Part shown: positions 1 through 11,694 of the stretch, one piece after another
Layout: every line of letters begins with the position of its first letter
How positions within the stretch are numbered: the first letter of the stretch is position 1
Assembly: GCA_964017045.1 (NCBI GenBank)
Contig: OZ024794.1
Coordinates: forward strand, 19,159,617-19,223,616
Source: Omphiscola glabra
Taxonomy: Eukaryota > Mollusca > Gastropoda > Lymnaeidae
Reading direction: 5' to 3'
DNA: 64,000 nt
The notes under the pieces: generated by a model
What the model saw: only the letters and a program-made list of their open reading frames with translations
Databases searched by the model: none
Told to the model about the DNA's origin: nothing
Made by a program: the position numbers and the translations under genes

Positions 1-925
1 GTTATATAAGCATTATTTTACAAGGGGCTGAAGACGAATATTTATATAAAGCTCGTGATATTGACAATAAACAATTTATTTATGCCAGTGGCAAGCTAGT
101 GGAATGCTGGCAGGGGGGAGTGGATAGCAATGGGTGACACCATCTCAGATGAACAATTGCATACTTACAGAGCACACACTGATCAGTCTAACCGAATGTC
201 CTAAAAAATATAACCGATCACACGTAAATCCAATTAATACGGTGACTCATATTGATCTTGATCAAGTGATTGACAGGTTTTCAGCTTTCAAGAGCAGGAC
301 AGGAACAATTTAAAAAAAAAAAAGTAAATTGAATGTAAAAGTAACTACAACTTAACGTTGTTACAGTTCTTAAATAAATTTACGTCCTGATATTTCATTA
401 TACTGTGGATTTATTTTCACAAGAAGAAATCCATCGCGGAAGTCGGAGGGAAGCGTGGTGACACCATGAGTTTACCGCACCGGCTGACACCAACCCTAGC
501 CACGCCCCTGATTTATGCTATTACTTTCCACACACACGCACAGGATGAACTCTATAAAATGTTAGTTTGACCCATGCACAGCGTTGAGGACAATGCCTTG
601 AAGATTGTCAAATTTTGTAGTCAGTATCGAACCTCACAATGACATACAAGCACCCGCCATTGGTCTCTAAATGGTCTCGATGAGTCCCCAGTGTGGCTTC
701 ACCAAGGGAGGTCTCTAGGAGAAATTCTCTTGGCTCTGTATTCGGTTACCTCAAATATCCCTGCAGAATTAAGAGACTAGGGGTGGTTATGTCAAAAACA
801 ACAAAAATTATTTTTTTAAAAACAAAAACAAAAAAAAAAAAGGATTTCTTGACATTAATTGTGTGTAAAATGAAATAATGGACATTTAAACATAGCTACC
901 AAACTGTCCAAAAAGTTTCAATGTA
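1..925. other. Non-coding AT-rich spacer
   Basis: No gene, RNA or repeat family was recognised. There are A-rich runs near 310-322 and 813-842. The only open frame (693-878) is short and lysine-rich because it runs through a poly-A stretch. Confidence 0.6.
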
Positions 926-934
926 AGGCCAGAT

Positions 935-1580
935 GAAACACTGTTTCAGTCACAGACCCGTGAACACAAGGAAACGTTTGGAAGGGCACTGTTTCAGTCA
1001 CAGGCCAATGAACACAAGGAAAAGTGTGTTTGTGAGGGGGCACTGTTTCAATCACAGGCCCATGAACACTGTGAAAAGTGTGTTTGTGAGGGGGCACTGT
1101 TTCAGTCACAGGTCAATGAACACTGTGAAAAGTGTGTTTTTGAGGGGGCACTGTTTCAGTCACAGGTCAATGAACACTGTGAAAAGTGTGTTTGTGAGGG
1201 GGCACTGTTTCAGTGACAGACCAGTGAACACTGTGAGAAGTGTGTGTGTGCGTGTGTGTGTGTGTATGGAGGGGCACACTGTTACAGTCACATGCCACTG
1301 AATACAGAGAAAAGTGTGTGTGTGTGGGGGGCCACACTGTTTCAGTCCTAGGGCAATGACCACAAGGAAAATTGTGTAAATTGGGGGGGGGGGGCGCACT
1401 GTTTCGGTCACAGACTCGTGAAAACAAGGAAAAGTGTGTGGGGGCATTGTTTCAGTCACAGGTCCCTGAACACAAGGAAAGTGTGTGTGTGGAGAGGGAC
1501 ACTGTTTTAGTCACAGGTCCCTTACCAAAAAAAGAAAAAGTGTGATTGTGGAAAGGAAAGGGAGGGGGGGAATTGTTTTA
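935..1580. repeat. 54-bp minisatellite
   Basis: About 11 copies of a roughly 54-bp unit with core CACTGTTTCAGTCACAGG followed by TGAACAC and a GTGTGTTTGTGAGGGGG tail. Copies diverge toward the right, where GTGTGT expands at 1239-1265 and a G run appears near 1384. Unit length divisible by three explains the spurious frames on both strands. Confidence 0.9.
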
Positions 1581-1629
1581 GTCAGTTCACTGAAAGCAAA
1601 GAAAAGTGTGTGTGTGTGGAGGGGGACAT

Positions 1630-1885
1630 TGCTTTAGTCACAGGGCAATGAATACAAGGAAAAGTTTGGGAGGGCACGGTTTCAGTCTCAGGGCACTGAC
1701 CACTAGGAAAAGTTTGGGAGGGCACTGTTTCAGTCTCAGGGCACTGACCACTAGGAAAAGTTTGGGAGGGCACTGTTTCAGTCTCAGGGCACTGACCACT
1801 AGGACAAGTTTGGGAGGGCACTGTTTCAGTCACAGGGCACTGACCACAAGGAAAAGTTTGGGAGGGCACTGTTTCAGTGGGGTAG
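1630..1885. repeat. 48-bp minisatellite, diverged cousin of the preceding array
   Basis: About 5 copies of a 48-bp unit sharing the CACTGTTTCAGTCTCAGG core with the array just upstream, but with the tail AAAAGTTTGGGAGGG. The two arrays look like successive expansions of one ancestral sequence with different unit lengths. Confidence 0.88.
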
Positions 1886-1899
1886 GAGCCAATGTTTCA

Positions 1900-3790
1900 G
1901 TCCTAAACCGTGAAGACAAGAAAAGGTTCAAAGGAAAAAGATCACATATAGAGATCAATAATAGGCCCTAATAGCCCCAAGGCCCCTTAATCCCACCATT
2001 GCGTCATAGCAAGGGACATTAGAGGGAAAACGCTTTACAGTTCAAAGGTTAAAGTTGCGGATTTACCACACAACCAAAACGAAACAATTTCTTTGGTAAA
2101 AAATATCAAATGGTGGAATAACATAGAATCGTTGAAATAACAATATAAAGTTTGAAGTACTATAATGTGTTTGATTACCAATAAACAGTTATTTGCATAC
2201 AATTTATGTACTTAAAGATAATCATTGTCTGTTATTTATTAAATATCTCCTTCGCATCGGACAAAAGATATGAAAAGTCTATTTTTAAATTATGTTATTC
2301 TTACTTTTAGTACATTTCTCGTTGGATTTCTTTGCGCACTAGCGTAGACTAGAACTTACTCTATTCATGTTTTAGTGCACGACTTTTATGTTCATCTTTT
2401 GTGTACATTATTCCAGTTTTCAAAAAAAGCTACGCTTTGAACGCGTTAATATCATATCATCCCTAAGTGATGAAAAAGAAAACATATCTGAAATGTCTCC
2501 CTTTGATTACTGCCACCAAAGTTACTTGAGGGCGTGCTCAGTTCCACTAAGACCACCATTTCTTTAATGCCCATATTTCTCATTAACTATGGCTGAAGAA
2601 AAAAAAAGGATTTTTTTAGAATTTTTCAAAACTTTTCATTCATTGCCTACTCGAGTTTCAATGTCTAATAATAGTAAAAATTCATCTCTAAAATCCATTT
2701 CTTTTCGATGGAGTTGACCGAAAATGTAGCCATCAATTAATATTTTTTTTTTTTAAAAAGTGTCCACTCTGTGTGGACCGCCTTTCAGCACCGGCTTTCA
2801 TGTGTACCTAAGCAAGTATTGCTGATACATATCTTTATTTATAAACGGACAGGACAAATAAAAAAATTACTTAAAAAATAAAACGAAAAAAAAATTTCAT
2901 TTATCGTGTCCTTGCCGGGGTACCATCAGTTGCCATGGTGACAGTCTTATCAATCGGCAGTCTCGCTTTGACGAGAGAAAATTTCCAGCGCTTCTTTAAT
3001 GTCCGGGTTGAGAGTGGTGTCCCTTAAGAGCAGAACGTTAACAGTTTTTTTTTCCTTCCTTTTTAATTTTTATTATTAGACTGAAAACAGAAAAAAGAAA
3101 AGAGAAAAGTTAGCAAGCAATCTCTGATGCCTCGTGCGTCTCTGTGAGTTTGTCACTGCGAAAACTCAACGCCGAACAGCGGAGACAATTCCTCATAATA
3201 TTATTTAAACAAGAGAATTTCCGCAATTCGGAAATGAGTAATTAGATTGTTTTGTTTTGTTTTGTTTTAAATTTAAGCTTTATGCAACAACATAAAATGT
3301 GGTGCTGGTTGGCATGTTAAAATGGATTTAGCTCCAACCAGCATGCATCTCATGATTGGCGCGTCCCTTTCAATCAGCATGCTGACATCTGACGACTTGT
3401 TGTTAACGCAAGACCAGAAAGTCATCTATGCACGTCTTCCCAAACCATTGCTCGACATTAGCTTGAAACGGCCGCCCAGCTCGCCATCAACACGGCAGCC
3501 TTCTCCTCTAATGGAACATTTGCATAATAAACCAAATGGCATGGGTAAAGAAAATGCTCACAACATTATCCGTTCCTGCATTTCCTTAGTTATATGAAAA
3601 CGTGAAGAAAATCTATAAACTCAGACATGCGTAGAGATTAGAGGAAGATAATCTTAAAGGTAAACACTTTTACTTTGTTGGTTAAAAGGTTTGGATATTT
3701 AGCAGACTACAAGACGGGGGGAAGGGGGGGGGATCCACACCTCTTACCCAGGAGTAAGGAACTTTTTTTTTCAAATGGTAAAAATGATTT
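1900..3790. other. Non-coding AT-rich spacer
   Basis: Single-copy AT-rich sequence with homopolymer tracts and no convincing exon. The frame at 3322-3597 has no recognisable domain, and I see no splice sites that would make it an exon. Confidence 0.5.
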
Positions 3791-3870
3791 TAGTGAGCCA
3801 CTTTGTGAAAGATGATATCATTGAGCCACTTTGTGAAAAATTATATCATTGAGCCACGTTGTGAAACCCC
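3790..3870. repeat. Short 27-bp tandem repeat
   Basis: Three copies of a 27-bp unit with core GAGCCACTTTGTGAAA and an ATATCATT tail. Confidence 0.8.
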
Positions 3871-3874
3871 ATGC

Positions 3875-4261
3875 ATGGATAACATAGATGCCGTCACAAT
3901 CATTATTCTTCTAATCCTGAGCCCGTTCGGGAGCGTGTACGGATACCAACCAAGAGAATCCTCCAAATCTTCTGGGGTCTTCCTCGGTTGTTCTTACTGT
4001 GTAGAGTGCTTAAGAAGTCTCAGCAGTGGTTACAAACTATGAATATTCGGCTAAGAGGTCTAGTTCGTTTTTGGTTTTATTCAGAATTTTGCCAAGGCGG
4101 CTAATCGGTTAAATCTTGCTGTTTATACGGTTGAACGACAAGTTGGGTATGTTATGACCCATGTAAATGTCTAAGTCAGTCCATTTTATCTTCTAATGAG
4201 ATAGAACGTTGCACGATGCCAAAAGTTACAAGACGAAACAAAACGTGGATTTATTTCCTGG
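3875..4261. other. Non-coding spacer
   Basis: No gene or repeat family recognised in this stretch. Confidence 0.5.
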
Positions 4262-4355
4262 AACACTGCTAATATTTTTATGTACAGCGCGTGGAGCCTA
4301 GAGTTAGACTGGGGTACCGCGCTATATAAGACAACTAATATTAATAATAATAATA
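4262..4355 (-). mobile_element. Foldback SINE-like repeat, copy 1
   Basis: Read on the minus strand, this starts with a (TTA)n run followed by a hairpin whose outer arms are AGCGCG and CGCGCT around GGTACCCCAG. The same family, with a longer stem, is inserted in a SPIN element near 49081-49217. The (TTA)n end is like the simple-repeat tails of some SINEs. I could not identify a tRNA-derived head, so the class is uncertain. Confidence 0.6.
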
Positions 4356-4955
4356 ACTGATTAGGATCTTGTCTCAAATCATTGTCTAACATCATTTCAT
4401 ACTGTGCAGTTTTTTATGCGTATGTGTCTTTGTTTACATATTTTGATGATTTTTGACAGAACAATATCCTTCTAAATTTGTTTCTATGTAGGCCCATGTG
4501 TTTTATGAAGATTTTTATTTTCATTTGAAATCCTGTTATTTATTTTGTTCAAAGATCACTTCCTGTTCCAGTGTGTTAATTAATAAAAAAAATGTGTTTT
4601 AAATTACCCGTTAATTTTTTTTGCTCTCATCGTAAATGTGGCCCCAAAGATGACCGACCCATCAGTTACCTTTAGTTCATCTCATAAAAGCAACGCATAG
4701 CAATGAAAATATTCTCATACATTTTGTGACGTTATTAGAATAACCGTGAATAGATTTAAATTTATTAACGTCTCTTTTGACCTCACCGAGAAAACTAATG
4801 TCCTATGTGAAGCCCTGTGGACTTGACCTTGTTTATCATCGAGTTTCAGAGAATAGAACCATACAATAGTCTCAAAACCTGGTCACCTGTGACGAAAATT
4901 AGAGTTGATTCATCTTCTTTACCATACGAGACCTTGGCAGTTTCTATTTAGTAGC
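4356..4955. other. Non-coding AT-rich spacer
   Basis: No gene or repeat recognised between the foldback element and the miniature transposon at 4956. Confidence 0.5.
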
Positions 4956-5137
4956 CAGTGGCGTAGCGAGCTTAACTCGCGCCCGGGGCACAATACCTTT
5001 TTAGCGCCCCCAATACCTTTTTTGCCCCCCCCCATTCGAAAACCATACAATATTATAGTAAAATATACCATTTGGCGCCCCTTTGTGAGTAGCGCCCGGG
5101 GCATGATGCCCCCCTTGCCCCCCTCACTACGCCACTG
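4956..5137 (+). mobile_element. hAT-like MITE (CAGTGGCGTAGC family), copy A
   Basis: A 182-bp non-autonomous element. Terminal inverted repeats are CAGTGGCGTAGCGAG on the left and CACTACGCCACTG on the right. It is flanked by an exact 8-bp target duplication, TTAGTAGC, at 4948-4955 and 5138-5145. The copy at 17299-17482 is nearly the same sequence in reverse orientation. It has no coding capacity; 8-bp duplications are typical of the hAT superfamily. Confidence 0.93.
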
Positions 5138-5258
5138 TTAGTAGCAACTAAAAAAGGGGGATGTAAAGTTCTAATTGGTTCGCCACTGAATCTTTAGCGA
5201 TCTTTACAAATAGCTTTCAATTCATTAAAAAACAAACCCAACCACATACGCTGAATAA

Positions 5259-5413
5259 CAGCAGTTCTCAACCTGTGGGTCACGACCCCTTGGGTCGCCT
5301 AAGACTATCGGAAAACTTATTTATCAACGGACATAATTTTATGGTTTGGGGTCACCACAATATGAGGAATTGCACTAAAAGGGTAAGGTCAATAGGAAAG
5401 TTGAGAACTACTG
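5259..5413 (+). mobile_element. SPIN-like hAT non-autonomous element, copy 1
   Basis: Ends are CAGCAGTTCTCAACC and the complement of CAGTAGTTCTCAAC. The internal blocks GGGTCGCCTAAGAC and GGGGTCACCACAATATGAGG match the layout of SPIN (SPACE INVADERS) hAT elements. The flanking 8-mers (CTGAATAA and CAATAGAA) are only partly alike, so this is an old, diverged insertion. It is too short to encode a transposase. Confidence 0.85.
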
Positions 5414-5494
5414 CAATAGAAGAAATGTAGAAAGTTTATTAACACTGAACAAGGGCGGTGTGGCTGCAGATCTACACAACACCCGGATGAACCA

Positions 5495-5540
5495 TGACAA
5501 ACAATCGACAGAAGCGGCACTGAGCACGAAGCTTTTGGTC
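5495..5540 (-). mobile_element. Short retroelement fragment shared with 38764-38810
   Basis: About 45 bp beginning GACAAACAATCG and including AGAAGCGGCACTGA and CACGAAGC recurs at 38764-38810, next to a minus-strand LINE remnant. I read it as a truncated 3' piece of the same LINE family, but only two copies are visible. Confidence 0.5.
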
Positions 5541-5804
5541 TTGAGAAAAATCGTTCAATTCCGCACATGCTTTAGACTACGCATAATGAATTCATTCAAA
5601 GGGGTAATTATTGACGAGTTTACAGTAATTTAAAAGAATTTTTTGTGTGGAAAAGTTCAATAACATTCACAAGGTCTAAGCCTATGACTCAAAGAGAGAT
5701 ACAATTGCAAGCTGGATAGATGAGCTGACTACACATAAAGACCATGTTAGAATTTCAGACAAAGTTTTTCTCCTCAAATAAATGGTTTTGATTATTGGGT
5801 CAGG
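5541..5804. other. Non-coding spacer
   Basis: No feature recognised between the retroelement scrap and the 36-bp array. Confidence 0.4.
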
Positions 5805-7350
5805 AAAACAGACGTGGTTGCAGTGCAGCCGTTGTTCTTAGTTGGCGACGTGGTGACAGTACAGCTGTCGTCCGTGATTAGCGTCGTGGTGACAGTCCAG
5901 CCGCTGTCCTTGATTAGCGAAATGGTGAAAGTACAGCCGTTGTCCTTGATTAGCGTAATGGTGACGGTACAGACGTTATCCTTGATTAACAACGTTGTGA
6001 AAGTACAGCCGTTGTCCTTGATTTGCGACGTGGTGACAGTACAGCCGTTGTCCTTGATTTGCAACGTGGTGACGGTACAGCCGTTGTCCTTGATTAGCGA
6101 CGTGGTGACAGTACAGCCGTTGTCCTAGATTAGCAACATGGTGACAGTACAGCCAATGTCCTTGATTAGCACACAGTACAGCCATTGTCCTAGATTAGAA
6201 ACGTGGTGACAGTACAGACGTTGTCCTAGATTAGCAACGTTGTCACCGTACAGCCGTTGTCCTTTATTTGCGACGTAATGACAGTACAGCCGTTGTCCTT
6301 GATTTGCGACCTGGTGACAGTACAGTCGTTTTCCTTGATTAGCATAGTGGTGACAGTACAGCCGTTGTCCTTGATTAGCAACGTGGTGACAGTACAGCCG
6401 TTGTCCTTGATTAGCAACGTGGTGACAGTACAGCCGTAGGCCTATATTAGCAACGTGGTGAAAGTACAGCCGTTGTCCTTGATTAGTGTCGTGGTGACCG
6501 TACAACCATCGTCCGTGATTAGCATCGTGGTGACAGTACAGCCGTTGTCTTTGATTAGCGACGTGGTGACAGTACAGCCGTTGTCCTAGATTAGCGTCGT
6601 GGTGACAGTACAACCGTCGTCCGTGATTAGCGTCGTGGTGACAGTACAGCCGTTGTCCGTGATTAGCAACGTGGTGACAGTACAGCCGTTGTCCTTGATT
6701 AGCAACGTGGTGACAGTACAGCCGTTGGCCTATATTAGCAACGTGGTGACAGTACAGCCGTTGTCCTTGATTAGTGTCGTGGTGACCGTACAACCATCGT
6801 CCGTGATTAGCGTCGTGGTGACAGTACAGCCGTTGTCTTTGATTAGCGACGTGGTGACAGTACAGCCGTTGTCCTAGATTAGCGTCGTGGTGACAGTACA
6901 ACTGTCGTCCGTGATTAGCGTCGTGGTGACAGTACAGCCGTTGTCCGTGATTAGCAACGTGGTGACAGTACAGCCGTTGTCCTAGATTAGCAACGTGGTG
7001 ACAGTACAGCCGTTGTCCTTTATTAGCGTCGTGGTAACAGTACAACCATCGTCCGTGATTAGCGTCGTGGTGACAGTACAGCCGTTGTCTTTGATTAGCG
7101 ACGTGGTGACAGTACAGACGTTGTCCTTGATTAGCAACGTGGTGACAGTACAGCCGTTGTCCTAGATTAGCGTCGTGGTGACAGTACAACCGTCGTCCGT
7201 GATTAGCGTCGTGGTGACAGTACAGCCGTTGTCCGTGATTAGCAACGTGGTGACAGTACAGCCGTTGTCCTTGATTAGCGACGTGGTGACAGTACGGCCG
7301 TTGTCCTAGATTAGCGTCGTGGTGACAGTACAACCGTTGTGCGTGATTGG
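5805..7350. repeat. 36-bp minisatellite, about 42 copies
   Basis: The unit is 36 bp with core GTGGTGACAGTACAGCCG then TTGTCCTTGATTAGC and a variable last triplet (AAC, GAC or GTC). Variant types (CGTCGTCCGTG versus TTGTCCTTG) recur in blocks, for example 6480-6620, 6770-6900 and 7040-7200, which indicates duplication of multi-unit blocks. The unit is exactly 12 codons without stops on the minus strand, so a 424-codon open frame arises. It is not supported as a gene. Confidence 0.95.
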
Positions 7351-7394
7351 CGTTTAGTGATGATGCAGTAGATACATACGTATATTCTATCCAT

Positions 7395-7640
7395 GACAAG
7401 GTGATGGCTAGCTACAGGTGTGACTGATGTGCGTTGTATTTACAGGTGTGACTGGTGTGCGTTTTAGCTACAGGTATGACCGGTGTGATGTGTAGCTACA
7501 GGCGTTATGGTTTGCTGGGTAGCTACAGATTTGACGTGTGCTTGGGTAGCTACCGATGTTACGGGGCACTGGGTAGCACTAGGTGTGATGGGATGCTGGG
7601 TAGCAATAGCTTTGATGGGGAGCTGGGGAGCATGAAATCG
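7395..7640. repeat. Degenerate ~27-30 bp repeat
   Basis: Around 8 diverged copies with core GTAGCTACAGGTGTGACTG, decaying rightwards into GGTAGC plus GATGGGG-like units. Confidence 0.75.
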
Positions 7641-8394
7641 TTTCCGAAAACATATGGTCGAATTGAGTTAAATATTTAGATTTGTCCGATGTGAGAATTA
7701 GGTCAAGTCACTGAGTAAGGCCATCTGTTTGTCTAACTGTCTGTCTGTCTCTCTGCTTGTGGTACCCAAGTTTCACAGCATGACTCCTTGGGCTAGGGCC
7801 ATTAACCGAATACCTGAAGCTTAGAGTAGCGATGTCGTCATGAAAGTGAGAGAATTAGTCAGCAGGAGTAGTTTAACTGGATTGGCGGGCATTCCACCTC
7901 CAGGCTGTTGCAGTGGGCTCACCCCGCTTTCTGGGAAAAGATGGGGGGGGGGGGGTGGGGGGAGGGAGAGAGAGAGAGAGAGAAAATAAAATTTAAAAAA
8001 AAACAACTCAAAAACAAAACAATGACCTTACATCTTAACTCCACTTGAGTATGCGCCAATGACTAGAGCCAGGCTTCATGAATAAAGGACAAGACACATC
8101 TAAGACATGACGCCGTTTGACCCATAACTGAAGCAAGTTATCACGCTTGAATTTAAAATAGAATTGATGATTGTGGGGGGTGGTGTATAAAGGGGTGGGC
8201 GGGGTATGTAAACTGAAATACCCTTAACAATATGAAATTAGTATCTACAATATTTAAAAAGACATATTCATGAATGTCGGATTATTTAAAAAGTAACTTT
8301 AAAATTTACAGCAGATGTTGTCAATCGGTATCATGTTATGTCTTGACTTTATATTATGTCCCGGTCCTGGACACAAATATGAAAACAAAATGTA
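7641..8394. other. Non-coding spacer with simple repeats
   Basis: Holds a CTGTCTGTCTCTCTG tract near 7740, a G-rich run at about 7945-7965 followed by (GA)n to about 7982, and AT-rich single-copy sequence. No exon recognised. Confidence 0.5.
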
Positions 8395-8590
8395 TGTTCA
8401 GATCACTCGGTGCATGAAGTTCAAATCATAACTGTGTATGAACTTCAGATCATTCGTTGCAGGCAGTTCAGATTATTCAGAGCATGAGATTCATTCAGTG
8501 CTTGAAGTTTAGATCCTTCAGTGGATGAAATTTAGATCATTCAGTGGATGAAGTTTAGATCATTCAGTGCATGAACTTCAGACCATACTT
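8395..8590. repeat. Degenerate ~24-bp repeat
   Basis: About 8 copies with core TTCAGATCATTCAGTG and CATGAAG. The rightmost copies (8515-8575) are most alike. Confidence 0.75.
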
Positions 8591-8988
8591 TGCATGGAGT
8601 TCACAATTCACTCCTATGACAAGGAAGTCACTTCCACATCGTCCAACAGGTCGACTGGAGTCAGTAGAATATGCCTAAGAGAGCTTGAAACTCGGTCAGC
8701 GTTTTTTTGTGGCGGCAATGTATGGAAGTTGATAATCCTAATTTTCCGTCGTATTTAATTATTGTTGTATAAGTGTTGATAAGATGTTGCTGTTCCTAGG
8801 GGAATGTTCAGTGTCAAACAATTTTAAGATATTCAGTTTTAAGACAATACTTGTAAAGTAGTTTTGTTTTATTGAGGCCAAGATATTACCTCATGTTTTT
8901 TTTTTAAATAGAGCAAATTTAACATTGTAAGGGTTTATTTTGTTAACTCTCTAAACGTATTATGTAAATCGTGAATGTATTTTACACA
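8591..8988. other. Non-coding AT-rich spacer
   Basis: No gene or repeat family recognised. Confidence 0.5.
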
Positions 8989-9125
8989 CAGTGGCGTAGG
9001 AAAGGGTGGTGTGGAGGGGGTGGTCCAACCCAGGTGGCAATTTTTTCGTCTTCGGCCAACTGTAAATGCGTTTGTTGCGGAAAGGGGGCGGGAAAAAAAC
9101 GGCACTAATCTTGGCTACGCCACTG
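8989..9125 (+). mobile_element. hAT-like MITE (CAGTGGCGTAGC family), copy C, diverged
   Basis: A 137-bp element starting CAGTGGCGTAGGAAAGG and ending GGCTACGCCACTG. Flanking 8-mers (TTTACACA and CTTTCGCA) match at 5 of 8 positions, so any target duplication has decayed. The interior does not obviously match copies A and B, so it may be another subfamily with the same termini. Confidence 0.8.
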
Positions 9126-9750
9126 CTTTCGCACCCATTATGAGACAATGTTTATAACAGTTGTTGAAACAGCCGAGATTCGCCATCTCGCGGTCCCATT
9201 AGAGGAGACAAAATGGTACAGATACTTGTTTGAAACATTGATCTATTGTGTGTAAGGAATTAAGACAGATATCTGATCTGCTTGGCGTTTGTAAATTTGA
9301 TTCATTTCAAACGGTGTACAAATGTTTCCCTGTAGAGTTGGTCGGTATGTTACGACATTTGATGGAGGATTCTTGTCAAACGCGAAAAGATGTCATTTTA
9401 AAAATTTCAAAATATTTTGAGAAACATTTTTCCCGATAGACACTTTAATTAAAATCCTTCTTTAGGAGACACACGAGTCAGTGTCTTATCCATTATCAGT
9501 GAGCCAAATCGAAATAGTATAAGGATAAGGATATAGATTTAAGTCTAAGACTGATTGGATGGAAATAATACAATATAGGAATGAAAGACAGCAAAGATCA
9601 AAAGAAAATCATTTCATGCTAAGACCTTGGCCTTAGATTAATATGTTCCCAGGTGAGTTTTTACCGCTGTCTCTTTACAGAATAATAAGGATGCTATGTA
9701 AATGTTGATAAAAATGTTTTCATATCTCACTCAGATCAATTTGGTTGTTT
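9126..9750. other. Spacer with a short orphan open frame
   Basis: Contains an open stretch at about 9245-9439 (+), 64 codons ending in TAG, with fairly gene-like composition but no ATG near its start and no family I recognise. It could be a decayed transposon exon or chance. The rest is AT-rich single-copy DNA. Confidence 0.3.
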
Positions 9751-10336
9751 ACTGTTTACCATCAACTGTTTACCATCAACAGTTTACTTTCAACTGTTTA
9801 CTTTCAACTGTTTAATTTCAACTATTTACCTTCAACTGTTTACCTTCAACTGTTTACCATCAACAGTTTACTTTCAACTATTTAATTTCAACTGTTTAAT
9901 TTCAACTGCTTACCTTCAACTGTTTATCATCAACAGTTTACTTTCAACTGTTTACTTTCAACTGTTTAATTTCAACTGTTTACCTTCAACTGTTTACCAT
10001 CAACAGTTTACTTTCAACTGTTTAATTTCAACTGTTTAATTTCAAATGTTTACCTTCAACTGTTTACCATCAACAGTTTACTTTCAACTATTTAATTTCA
10101 ACTGTTTAATTTTTACTGTTTACCTTCAACTGTTTATCATCAACAGTTTACTTTCAACTGTTTACTTTCAACTGTTTAATTTCAACTGTTTACCTTCAAC
10201 TGTTTACCATCAACAGTTTACTTTCAACTGTTTACTTCAACTGTTTAATTTCAACTGTTTAATTTCAACTGTTTACCTTCAACTGTTTACCATCAACAGT
10301 TTACTTTCAGCTGTTTACTTTCAACTGTTTAATATC
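9751..10336. repeat. 13-bp minisatellite with higher-order pattern
   Basis: About 45 copies of a 13-bp unit, CAACTGTTTACTT, with interspersed variants (CAACTGTTTAATT, CATCAACAGTTTA, CAACTGTTTACCT). The CATCAACAG variant recurs every few units, showing that multi-unit blocks have been copied. One unit at about 10230 is a base short. Confidence 0.93.
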
Positions 10337-10435
10337 AGGGCTTAAGAAAATGCGAGTTTGTATTTGTTTACACGACCCAAGACCCCGGTTTGAAAGTAGA
10401 CCGCTAAACATGATTTTAAATAATGTCCCACAATC

Positions 10436-10735
10436 TGTCAACCCCTAGCAACAGGCGTCTTAGGAACAGACGTAACTTGGGGCGGTGATGGTCAGGGTCA
10501 ACCCCTAAAAAACAGGCATCTTAGGAACAGGCGTAACTAGGGGCGGTGATGGTCAGGATCAACCCCTAGCAACAGGCGTCTTAGGAAGAGACGTAACTAG
10601 GGGCGGTGATGGTCAGGGTTAAGTCCCACTAGCACACATCTTAGGAACAGACGTAACTAGGGGCGGTGATGGTCAGGGGTGAAGACCACCATCAGGCGTC
10701 TTAGGAACAGACGGGGTGAACAGGGCCAAGTCCCA
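10436..10735. repeat. ~60-bp minisatellite, five copies
   Basis: Five copies of a roughly 60-bp unit with core CAGGCGTCTTAGGAACAG, ACGTAACTAGGGGCGGTGAT and GGTCAGGG. Confidence 0.88.
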
Positions 10736-11165
10736 AATGGTGTCTAGTTGAAAGGAGTTTGGAACCCGCGGAGCTAAGGCTAGAGTATATGTTAAGAGCC
10801 GGACCTAGACGGTAATTCCGGGGCCAGTTTGGACAAGCAAACGCCAATTTAAGTGGGGCGTCACTGCATCTAGGTCAACCGCAGATCCTTACGGATTAGC
10901 CGGAAGGAGGGGGTTCCAGGGACCATGTGAGACCTAAGAGGAAACTCGAGGGACAAACTAGGAACCAAGAAGCTACGATCCCCGAGGAACAGGGGCACTA
11001 AAATGGTAACATTCAGGAAACCACGCAAAGGGGGGGGGGAAGCTTGAAGGGCTGACCTGGAGGGTGGGGACCTGAAGTAGGGTCCCTGTGAATCTGTGCG
11101 GAACGTCGGCCAAATGAGCTAACGCTCGGTGCTGCCTTGCAACTATCCAACTATCCAACTATCCA
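10736..11165. other. GC-richer spacer
   Basis: More G+C than the surroundings. I compared it by eye with rRNA and tRNA signatures and saw none. A run of TATCCAACTATCCAAC lies at 11145-11165. Confidence 0.4.
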
Positions 11166-11560
11166 GTGGTGTGAAATTAGAACCCTGCTTAATGTGTGAA
11201 ACTAGACCATCAGATTGGTGTGACACTAGGCCATCAGATTGGTGTGACACTAGACCATCAGAGTGATGTGAAATTATTTAAACATCTATTGCTGGTGTGA
11301 ATTCAGACCCAACTGCTGTTGTGCAATAAGACGGTATTTTGATGGTATAAAATGAGATTCCTAATGCTGGTGTGAAATTAGTCCAAAATGATGGTATGAA
11401 GGTATCCCCTTCTTTAGCTTGTGTGAAATGTGTCCCCAATAATGGCATACAATTATCCCCATATAGCTGTTGTGAAATTACCCCCCCCCATATAACTGGT
11501 ATGAGATTACCTTCGAATTTATCATATATATCTGAACGACATAAGGGGACATTTAGAAAA
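11166..11560. repeat. Degenerate ~27-bp repeat
   Basis: About 12 loosely conserved copies built on TGGTGTGAAATTAGACC, with the left copies (ACTAGACCATCAGATTGG) most alike. Confidence 0.7.
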
Positions 11561-11694
11561 GAAGAAAGTTGAAGGCCAGAGCTAGAGAAAACAGAAAGTA
11601 ACAGATTTGTATTTCTCGTGTCAAAGTGAAGGCTTTCTACCACCCCAGATAATTGACTCCAGGAAATGAACCGGACATGTTACTTAAGACTGAG

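Noticed and set aside
6125..7399. 424-codon minus-strand open frame in the 36-bp array
   Set aside because: Unit length is 12 codons and the unit lacks stops in this phase. Other phases and the opposite strand are also partly open, and there is no start context or splice site. The same applies to the frames at 11881-12842, 18585-19675, 53537-54196 and 62031-62606.
10736..11165. Possible rRNA or other structured RNA in a GC-richer stretch
   Set aside because: No conserved rRNA core words or tRNA A/B boxes could be found by eye.
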